Notes under the pieces: generated by a model
What the model saw: the letters and a program-made list of their open reading frames with translations, nothing else
What the model was told of the DNA's origin: nothing
Databases searched by the model: none
In this document: one piece after another, positions 1-5,523 of the stretch
Position numbering within the stretch: the stretch's first letter is position 1
How the letters are laid out: every line of letters starts with the position of its first letter
Made by a program: the position numbers and the translations under genes
Assembly: GCA_021204565.1 (NCBI GenBank)
Contig: JAJPZE010000253.1
Coordinates: 1 to 6,507 of the forward strand
From: Prevotella sp.
GTDB taxonomy: Bacteria > Bacteroidota > Bacteroidia > Bacteroidales > Bacteroidaceae
Direction of reading: 5' to 3'
DNA: 6,507 nt

Positions 1-6
1 CTTTCC

Positions 7-94
7 TCTCCCCGTACCCCGCTTTTTGCGTCCCCGATACTGCCTTTTTACGCTCCCGATACTATGTCTTTACGCCCCCGACACTATGTCTTCA
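7..94. repeat. 22-bp tandem repeat, three clear copies plus a degenerate one
   Basis: Three consecutive 22-bp units lie at 29-50, 51-72 and 73-94. They share a pattern close to CGCnCCCGAtACTatgtCTTTA; for example ACTATGTCTT recurs at 61-70 and 83-92. A more diverged copy can be aligned at about 7-28 (CTCTCCCCGTACC...), and a fragment, ACACTCCG, follows at 95-102. The unit length is not a multiple of three and none of the frames through it reads like a protein, so it is probably noncoding. There are no unique spacers between units, so it is not a CRISPR array. No function is evident; it may be a minisatellite or a remnant of intergenic repeats that continues beyond the left edge. Confidence 0.7.
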
Positions 95-122
95 ACACTC
101 CGCCTTGCGGGCGGGAGAAGCA

Positions 123-161
123 TTAAGGGCAACCCCGCATGGCGCGCGGGGTTGCCCTTAA
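123..161 (-). terminator. Strong hairpin, probable intrinsic terminator of the leftward unit
   Basis: A perfect 16-bp inverted repeat pairs TTAAGGGCAACCCCGC (123-138) with its reverse complement at 146-161, leaving a 7-base loop. It lies 40 bp past the stop codon of the small minus-strand peptide gene, where a terminator for that unit is expected. Neither side has a classical long T tract: the minus-strand continuation is TTAATGCTTCT and the plus-strand one is TTAAAATCATTTC. It could therefore act in both directions, also ending a rightward gene outside the window. A smaller imperfect hairpin (CCGCC/GGCGG, 100-114) lies just beyond it. Confidence 0.7.
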
Positions 162-201
162 AATCATTTCATACGTAGGGGACGACAGCCCTTACCGCCG
201 G

Positions 202-363
202 TTATTCGCCTTCTTCCTCCTCTTCCATAACCGACCAATACAACATACGTTTGGAGTACTGATCCCCGCCGACTTCATTATGAAGCGTCGGGCTGCCGCA
301 TATAAACGTCCGTCCAACGGCGTCTATTCTCGTATTCGTTTCGGGCTTGATATATCTTTTCAT
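202..363 (-). CDS. Small 53-residue peptide of the Bacteroidales 'MKKYxKP' type, function unknown
   Basis: This minus-strand frame starts at ATG 363-361 and stops at TAA 204-202. It begins MKRYIKPETN and continues through a short hydrophobic segment with the only cysteine (TFICGSP, Cys22), then a Gly/Asp-containing polar stretch, and ends in an acidic tail of five consecutive Glu followed by Gly-Glu. From memory, small proteins with an MKKY-x-KP start, a mid-chain Ile/Cys segment and an acidic or Trp-rich end are frequent in Bacteroides, Prevotella and Muribaculaceae genomes and have no assigned role; the resemblance is by eye. The gene begins 23 bp after the stop of the large secreted-protein gene and ends 40 bp before a strong hairpin, so it is probably the last cistron of that transcript. 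A weak purine-rich stretch (AAAGAGAAG) precedes the start. There is no signal peptide or membrane segment. The frame could be spurious, but its position and family-like N-terminus argue otherwise. Confidence 0.65.
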   Translation of the reverse strand: MKRYIKPETNTRIDAVGRTFICGSPTLHNEVGGDQYSKRMLYWSVMEEEEEGE

Positions 364-386
364 AGTCTTGCTTCTCTTTGTCAGGA

Positions 387-2357
387 TTATTTAACGATAA
401 ACTTCCGTCCGCCTTTGATATATATTCCTTTGCGGGACATATCCGGCACGCGGATGCCTTGCAGGTTGTATATCGCGTCGGCGGACGCCGTGCTCACGCC
501 GACCGTTTGTATGCCTGTCGTCCCGCCTCCGTCCAACGAGAAGCCCGTCAGCTTCGCGGCGGATGCCGTGCTCTCTATAGCGAGCCACGCCTTGCCCCCT
601 TCGCTCGAGAACGCCGCGCCGTTATCTTCCTTCCAATAAAACCCGAAGTCCTCTCCTTGTTTATTGTAAGAAAGTTCATAAAACATATACGTCTTTGTCG
701 GGTCAGGACCCGTTGTCTCGGTCGCCTCGAGCGAGCCGTGGAGCAGGTTTTCGCCTACCGGCTCGTCCGTCTCGTCTGTTTCCTCTTGCTCCTCCAAATC
801 TTCTTCATCGGGGTCATAGATATTGTATGTATACGTGCCGACCGCACCTCTCAACAGCAACGCGGTATACTCGGGGACACGCTTCCCGGCGGGGTATTCC
901 CAAGCCATAGTTAACGTGCCGGTCTCGCTGTCCGCATCCGTTATCGTCGTTCCGCTTGTGCCGTCGGGCATGAAGAATGAGTTAGAGGTGTAATATGTCG
1001 CGTATCCCTCCGCCGCCTTAATTTCGAACTCATCGGTCATCGCCTTTATCGTATAGTTGTCTACGAGCGCCTCGCCGTATCCTTCACCCGAATGGTTCAT
1101 CACCACGAGGTTGAGTTTCGTCTCTGCCGCAAGCGTGAACGAAAACGTTTCCTGCGTCCACTCCGAGCCGGTAATCTCCTCTTTAAGCTTATACCTGTAA
1201 TTACCCATCGAACCGTCTTCGTTTATCGGAGCGTATCCCCCCTCTATTTCCACGGTTTCCTCCGAGTTCGCCGGCTTGGCATAAAACGTTACCTTATACG
1301 TCCCCCCGGGCAGAATAAATTCCTTCGACGCAAGACGGTAATTGGTGCTGCCGTCATTATGGTCTATCTTGACCGAGTAGTTACCCTCTTCCGCGTCGGA
1401 ACTCTTAGATATATGCCCGGAGCTTGATGCGGTTGTAGACGATACCCACCCTACCGGCGTGTTGTCGTCCGTCCAGTCTTCGAAGCTCCCGTTTACGAAC
1501 GTTTCGAGCCCGCCTATGATGTCAAGCTCTATTGTAGATGTAGTGACGGTAGACTTGTTGCCGTCTTCGTCCTGCGCGTACGCCGAAATCACATACATTC
1601 CGAACTCGGAGAGAGTGAACGGCTCAGTGTACTGCGTGTATACCGGATCGTCCTCATCAGCATTTATTGCATAATAAATTTCACCCCCCCCCCCAGCAGT
1701 TATTGAGACTTCTTGTGCTTCTGTATACGTCCCGGAAGCCGGGGTTATAGTCGGCGCAATTACGTATCCTTCCGCCGGCTGCCAATAGATAGTGATGCTG
1801 TCCAAGTATAGTGCGCCGCTCTTCGAACGGAGACCGATGTAAGCATAATCTCCATCGGTTACAGTTATCTCCGTTGTCTCGGTGTTGCCCTGCGTTACCG
1901 TGTGTTCAGCCTCACCTATCTGTGTTCCTCGCGCCGAACTGTCATAGAGATCCGCCGCGCTCGAATAAGCGGTATTCTTGCCATAGACATCTACATCCCT
2001 CGCTGTGGTACTAACGGTATTTGAGTTCCATACAATAACAATCTTGCGCACATATCCGATAGATGTTGTAACTATAATACCGCTGGTGCTGTCGGTGGAT
2101 TTCATCTGTATTGAGCCGTAATTCCCGGCAACATATCCTGCGTATGCGTTACCCGATGGTGCCGTATACGTAAAATTACTGTACGCATTAACGGTAATCC
2201 CGGTTTCCGTCTGGGTAAGCACATCACTAACATATGCGCTGGTATCCGTATCCGTATCGTCATCCGCATAGATCACACTTTCCGCTCCGCCCGTTATTAT
2301 AAACAGGGACAAGAGGAGCACATTCTTAAATAAATTATTCCGTTCCATATTTGTCAT
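387..2357 (-). CDS. Secreted multidomain carbohydrate-binding-like protein with CHB_HEX_C-type domain and Bacteroidales C-terminal module
   Basis: The 656-residue product starts with a signal peptide (hydrophobic core about residues 13-24, likely cut near VIYA/DD at 31-32); Met4 is an equally plausible start. After a short Asp-Thr repeat comes a beta-sandwich module (about 42-193, 'KIVIVWNSNT...DVDVYGKN...YAYIGLRSKSGALYLDSITIYW') common in Bacteroidales exported proteins. A chitobiase/hexosaminidase C-terminal-type domain follows (about 201-278, 'APTITPASGTYTEAQEVSI...IYYAI'). Next is a jelly roll resembling CBM4/9 (about 286-438, 'FVNGSFEDW...PVGW' to 'ALVDNYTI'). The final module (about 443-656) is interrupted by an acidic insert (13 Asp/Glu among residues 515-532) and ends 'IYNLQGIRV...KGIYIKGGRKFIVK', which resembles a type IX-like C-terminal tail. 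I see no catalytic domain, so I infer binding or adhesion to glycans at the cell surface rather than hydrolysis. The frame contains an 11-G run (codons 222-225), so expression may be phase-variable. It is transcribed divergently from topA and followed at 23 bp by a small peptide gene. The exact ligand cannot be read from the sequence. Confidence 0.9.
   Translation of the reverse strand: MTNMERNNLFKNVLLLSLFIITGGAESVIYADDDTDTDTSAYVSDVLTQTETGITVNAYSNFTYTAPSGNAYAGYVAGNYGSIQMKSTDSTSGIIVTTSIGYVRKIVIVWNSNTVSTTARDVDVYGKNTAYSSAADLYDSSARGTQIGEAEHTVTQGNTETTEITVTDGDYAYIGLRSKSGALYLDSITIYWQPAEGYVIAPTITPASGTYTEAQEVSITAGGGGEIYYAINADEDDPVYTQYTEPFTLSEFGMYVISAYAQDEDGNKSTVTTSTIELDIIGGLETFVNGSFEDWTDDNTPVGWVSSTTASSSGHISKSSDAEEGNYSVKIDHNDGSTNYRLASKEFILPGGTYKVTFYAKPANSEETVEIEGGYAPINEDGSMGNYRYKLKEEITGSEWTQETFSFTLAAETKLNLVVMNHSGEGYGEALVDNYTIKAMTDEFEIKAAEGYATYYTSNSFFMPDGTSGTTITDADSETGTLTMAWEYPAGKRVPEYTALLLRGAVGTYTYNIYDPDEEDLEEQEETDETDEPVGENLLHGSLEATETTGPDPTKTYMFYELSYNKQGEDFGFYWKEDNGAAFSSEGGKAWLAIESTASAAKLTGFSLDGGGTTGIQTVGVSTASADAIYNLQGIRVPDMSRKGIYIKGGRKFIVK
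1684..1694 (-). repeat. Poly-G tract of 11 within the secreted-protein coding strand
   Basis: The plus strand shows 11 consecutive C, which read as GGG GGG GGG GG(T) on the coding strand and give Gly222-Gly225 at the strand position before 'EIYYAI' in the hexosaminidase-type domain. With 11 G the frame continues to residue 656. With 10 G it would read V-K-F-I-M-Q then TAA (230 residues); with 12 G the next codon is TGA (225 residues). Such tracts slip readily during replication in other bacteria and switch surface genes on and off. Assembly or sequencing error in the run length is the main alternative. Confidence 0.75.
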
Positions 2358-2396
2358 ATGATTTGAAAGTTATGTTCGTTTGTAATTACGTGTGGG

Positions 2397-2404
2397 CAAA
2401 GATA
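2397..2404 (-). promoter_or_regulatory. Bacteroidota-type -7 element for the secreted-protein gene
   Basis: On the minus strand this reads TATCTTTG, an exact match to the Bacteroidota housekeeping -7 consensus TAnnTTTG. It lies 39 bp upstream of the ATG at 2357, so transcription would begin near 2390 and leave a leader of roughly 30-35 bases. No good TTTG-like -33 element is visible about 19-21 bp further upstream, so the call rests on the -7 motif and its placement. Confidence 0.55.
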
Positions 2405-2559
2405 ACAAGATAGATGTATAAAACCGGCATATTATGTCGGAAAAAATATTTTTTTTCTTTAATATTCACTCTTCCTTAGCGTGAATGCAACACAGCCGTC
2501 ATATTGCTTAAAAGATTATAATTTGCCCGATATAATAATGTGTGTGCAGAGAATTTATT

Positions 2560-2567
2560 TACTTTTG
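2560..2567 (+). promoter_or_regulatory. Bacteroidota-type -7 element for the topA operon
   Basis: TACTTTTG matches the TAnnTTTG consensus exactly. A transcript starting a few bases after 2567 would have a leader of about 45-50 bases to the ATG at 2621. The -33 position (about 2537-2540, AATG) is a poor match to TTTG. If this is the promoter, the in-frame ATG at 2540 is outside the transcript, which supports the 2621 start of topA. Confidence 0.55.
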
Positions 2568-2620
2568 CCGCCCGAAAGGGGTACGAGGGAACGGTAATCG
2601 TGGATAATCGTCGGATAACT

Positions 2621-4963
2621 ATGCGAGAGAATTTAGTAATAGTGGAGAGCCCCGCGAAGGCTAAAACGATAGAGAAGTTTCTCGGGTCGGGGTGGCGCGT
2701 GATGTCGAGCTACGGGCATATACGCGACCTTAAATCGAAGGAGCTGAGCGTCGATCCCGATACGCTTGTCCCGGTGTACGAGGTGCCGGAGGACAAGGTG
2801 AAGATAGTGAACGAGCTCATCGCCGCGCGTAAGAAAGCTAAGGAAGTGTGGCTCGCGTCCGATGAAGACCGCGAGGGCGAAGCCATCTCCTGGCACCTGC
2901 AAGAGGTGCTCGGGCTCGACCGCGGGACAACAAAGCGTATTGTTTTCCACGAGATAACGCGCTCCGCTATCCTTGCCGCCATAGAGCGCCCGCGCCTTAT
3001 CGATATGAGCTTGGTAGACGCGCAACAGGCGCGCCGCGTGCTCGACCGCTTGGTCGGCTTTCGGCTTTCGCCCGTTCTGTGGCGTAAAGTGAAGCCGTCG
3101 TTATCCGCCGGACGGGTTCAGAGCGTTGCGGTCCGCCTTATCGTAGAGCGCGAGCGCGAGATACGCCGGTTCGTATCGGAGCCTTACTTCCGCGTAACGG
3201 CGACGTTCACCAAACAAGATGCGTCGGGCGCTCCGGCAGAGATACGCGCCGAGCTCGACCGCCGGTTGCCGACAGAAGAAGAGGCGCGGCAGTTCCTTGA
3301 AAGATGTAAAGGGGCACGGTTTGTTGTCGGCAATGTAAGCAAGAAACCTATACGCCGCTCCCCCGCTCCCCCGTTCACAACATCAACCTTACAGCAGGAG
3401 GCGGCCCGCCGCTTGGGATTTACCGTGTCGCAAACGATGAGCATTGCCCAACGGTTATATGAGAACGGACTGATTACGTATATGCGTACCGACAGCGTCA
3501 ACCTCTCTTCGCTCTGCATAGGGACAAGCCGTAAAGCAATCGTCGAACAATACGGCGAAGAGTACAGCCAGTCACGTAATTACCGCACGCATACCCGGGG
3601 CGCGCAAGAGGCGCACGAAGCGATACGCCCGACGTATATCGACCGCGAGGAGATAGAGGGCAACGGCGCCGAGCAACGGCTCTACGACCTTATCCGCCGC
3701 CGCACGTTGGCTTCGCAGATGGCTGACGCACAGATAGAGAAAACCATTATTAATATTAATATCTCCGGCGAGGAGGCGTCGTTCGTTGCAAGCGGCGAGG
3801 TTATCCTCTTCGACGGATACCTTAAAGCATACCACGACGCGGCGGAAGAGGACGCGGAAGACGGCACGACGGCACCCTCAGGCTTATTGCCCCAAGCCGC
3901 CGAAGGCGACGTTTTGACACGCGGCGACATAACGGCAACGGAGCGCTTCACACAGGCGCCGGTACGTTATACCGAAGGGAGCCTCGTCAAGAAGATGGAG
4001 GAATTGGGCATCGGGCGCCCCTCTACCTACGCCCCGACAATAAGCACCATACAGCAAAGAGAGTATGTCGTCAAAGGCGACAGCAAAGGTCAGGAGCGGC
4101 AATATGCCGTCATCACGCTTTCGAAAGACAAACTCTCCGAACACACCCGCCACGAGACGACGGGCAAAGAAAAAGGCAAACTCATACCTACCGATATCGG
4201 GCTCGTGGTGAACGATTACCTTGTCGACAACTTCCCCGACATTATGGACTTCGGCTTCACCGCCAACGTCGAAGAGAAGTTCGACGCCATAGCCGCGGGC
4301 GAGCTGGTGTGGGGCGAAGTGCTCCGCAACTTTTGGGCGGGTCTTTCCCCCGAGATAGACAAGGCGCTCGCCGCACGCCAAGAACACAGACCCGGAGAGA
4401 GGGCATTGGGAACCGACCCCGCTACGGGCAAGACCGTTTATGTTAAGATAGGGCGCTTCGGTCCGATGGTGCAGATAGGGGACACGAACGACGAGGAGAA
4501 GCCGCGTTTCGCCCGCCTGCCCAAAGACCGGACTATGGATACCGTTACTCTCGAGGAGGCGTTGGAACAGTTCCGTCTCCCCCGCACGCTTGGCGAGATA
4601 GAGGGGAAAGAGGTTACGATTGGCGTCGGGCGCTTCGGACCCTACATACATTACGACGGCAAATATACATCCATCCCGGCGGATAAGGACCCCGTAAAGA
4701 TTACCCTCGAAGAGGCACAAACCATACTCGCCGAAAAGGAAGAAGAGGAAGCCGGGCGCCATATCAAACGCTTCGACGAAGATACGTCGATGGAGATATT
4801 GAAAGGACGTTACGGTCCGTATATCGCCGCGGGCGGGAAGAACTTCCGCATACCCGCCGCCCTGCGCCCTAAGGCATCGGAGCTCACATACGAAGAATGT
4901 AAGAAGATTGTCGAAAGCGCGCCGGAGCGTACGACATCCGCCGCCAAGCGCCGTAAGAAATGA
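2621..4963 (+). CDS. topA: DNA topoisomerase I (type IA)
   Basis: This enzyme relaxes negatively supercoiled DNA by transient single-strand cleavage through a 5'-phosphotyrosine and acts on the nucleoid. The 780-residue product opens with MRENLVIVESPAKAKTIEKF, the Toprim start with Glu9, and has the metal-binding D81-E-D83-R-E85-G motif. The catalytic tyrosine is Tyr287 in GLITYMRTDS, and the conserved GIGRPSTYAPTI lies at 464-474. The C-terminus carries three repeats with GR(F/Y)GP at 611, 670 and 729, exactly 59 residues apart, as in topoisomerase C-terminal repeats of Bacteroidota-type TopA. It ends in a basic tail (AAKRRKK). No four-cysteine zinc fingers as in E. coli TopA are present. 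The frame is open from an ATG at 2540, but family N-termini begin at MxxNLVIVESP and a -7 promoter motif lies between the two ATGs, so I chose 2621. The last codon overlaps aroK by ATGA, indicating an operon. Key residues are intact and I see nothing odd. Confidence 0.96.
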   Translation: MRENLVIVESPAKAKTIEKFLGSGWRVMSSYGHIRDLKSKELSVDPDTLVPVYEVPEDKVKIVNELIAARKKAKEVWLASDEDREGEAISWHLQEVLGLDRGTTKRIVFHEITRSAILAAIERPRLIDMSLVDAQQARRVLDRLVGFRLSPVLWRKVKPSLSAGRVQSVAVRLIVEREREIRRFVSEPYFRVTATFTKQDASGAPAEIRAELDRRLPTEEEARQFLERCKGARFVVGNVSKKPIRRSPAPPFTTSTLQQEAARRLGFTVSQTMSIAQRLYENGLITYMRTDSVNLSSLCIGTSRKAIVEQYGEEYSQSRNYRTHTRGAQEAHEAIRPTYIDREEIEGNGAEQRLYDLIRRRTLASQMADAQIEKTIININISGEEASFVASGEVILFDGYLKAYHDAAEEDAEDGTTAPSGLLPQAAEGDVLTRGDITATERFTQAPVRYTEGSLVKKMEELGIGRPSTYAPTISTIQQREYVVKGDSKGQERQYAVITLSKDKLSEHTRHETTGKEKGKLIPTDIGLVVNDYLVDNFPDIMDFGFTANVEEKFDAIAAGELVWGEVLRNFWAGLSPEIDKALAARQEHRPGERALGTDPATGKTVYVKIGRFGPMVQIGDTNDEEKPRFARLPKDRTMDTVTLEEALEQFRLPRTLGEIEGKEVTIGVGRFGPYIHYDGKYTSIPADKDPVKITLEEAQTILAEKEEEEAGRHIKRFDEDTSMEILKGRYGPYIAAGGKNFRIPAALRPKASELTYEECKKIVESAPERTTSAAKRRKK

Positions 4964-5487
4964 CAAGAGTTGTTCTTATCGGGTACATGGGCGTGGGCAA
5001 AACCACTGTCGGCAAGGCGCTCGCGCGTGCGTTAGGTCTCACGTTTTACGATACCGACTGGTACATTGAGAGCCGTATGCGCCAAACCGTAAAAGACATT
5101 TTCGACTCGCGCGGAGAGGACGGGTTCAGGCAGATAGAGCATAATATGCTCCACGAGGTGGCGGAGTTTGAGGATGTTGTAATCAGTTGCGGCGGGGGCA
5201 CGCCCTGCTTTTTCGACAATATGGATTACCTCAACCGTCAAGGCGAGACAATATATATGAAAGCGCCGGTCGACGTCATACTGCGCCATCTGGAGATGGG
5301 CAAGGGAGTACGTCCGTTGCTCATGGGGCTTGACGAAGAGGAGAAACGCGCGTTCATAACGGAGCAACTCGCCGCGCGCGAACAATATTATTCCCGCGCG
5401 AAACATATTCTCCCCGTCAGCCTTATGGACAGCAACGAAGCGGTTGCGGCACACGTGGGGACAATACGCGATATGATTGATATGTAG
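4960..5487 (+). CDS. aroK: Shikimate kinase
   Basis: The cytoplasmic enzyme phosphorylates shikimate at the 3-hydroxyl with ATP, the fifth step of the shikimate pathway to chorismate and aromatic amino acids. The 175-residue length is normal. The Walker A loop is GYMGVGKT (residues 8-15). The shikimate/magnesium-binding aspartates are in DTDWYIE (D31, D33), with Arg57 in GFRQIE and the CGGGTP loop (77-82). The lid carries Arg118 in GVRPLL, and Arg140 (AAREQYY) fits the second substrate-binding arginine. The start ATG overlaps the topA stop in ATGA (4960-4963), so translation is probably coupled by reinitiation; there is no separate Shine-Dalgarno-like site beyond the end of topA. speA follows after about 30 bp without a terminator. 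AroK and AroL cannot be separated meaningfully outside enterobacteria; the family call is secure. Confidence 0.95.
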   Translation: MTRVVLIGYMGVGKTTVGKALARALGLTFYDTDWYIESRMRQTVKDIFDSRGEDGFRQIEHNMLHEVAEFEDVVISCGGGTPCFFDNMDYLNRQGETIYMKAPVDVILRHLEMGKGVRPLLMGLDEEEKRAFITEQLAAREQYYSRAKHILPVSLMDSNEAVAAHVGTIRDMIDM

Positions 5488-5523
5488 ATTGTTTTATTTG
5501 TTGATAAATGACCGATGAACGAT

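Larger units (their letters stand above)
2358..2620. other. Divergent AT-rich intergenic region between the secreted-protein gene and topA
   Basis: These 263 bp separate two divergently transcribed genes and are clearly richer in A+T than the coding flanks, including a run of A then T around 2440-2460. A -7 motif for each direction is present near each end (2404-2397 leftward, 2560-2567 rightward). I see no tRNA, riboswitch-like structure or convincing additional open frame. Confidence 0.7.

Noticed and set aside
7..94. CRISPR-like array
   Set aside because: The 22-bp units are directly adjacent with no unique spacers, and no cas-like gene is present in the window.
123..161. Insertion-sequence terminal repeat
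   Set aside because: The two arms face each other across only 7 bases with no transposase gene nearby, so a hairpin is the simpler reading.
139..914. Plus-strand open frames at 139-639 and 378-914
   Set aside because: They run opposite to the secreted-protein gene and the small peptide gene, have no family resemblance, and begin inside the hairpin or inside the other gene.
387..2357. Glycoside hydrolase activity for the secreted protein
   Set aside because: The hexosaminidase-type segment is only the accessory C-terminal domain; no catalytic domain or acid-pair motif is visible in the 656 residues.
3884..4966. Long minus-strand open frame of 360 codons opposite topA
   Set aside because: It lies entirely antisense to well-supported topA coding sequence, has no recognisable motifs and is explained by the codon bias of GC-rich third positions.
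5508..5523. ATG at 5508 as start of the gene after aroK
   Set aside because: It is out of frame with the arginine decarboxylase; only ATGs at 5515 and 5524 are in frame after the TGA at 5509-5511.
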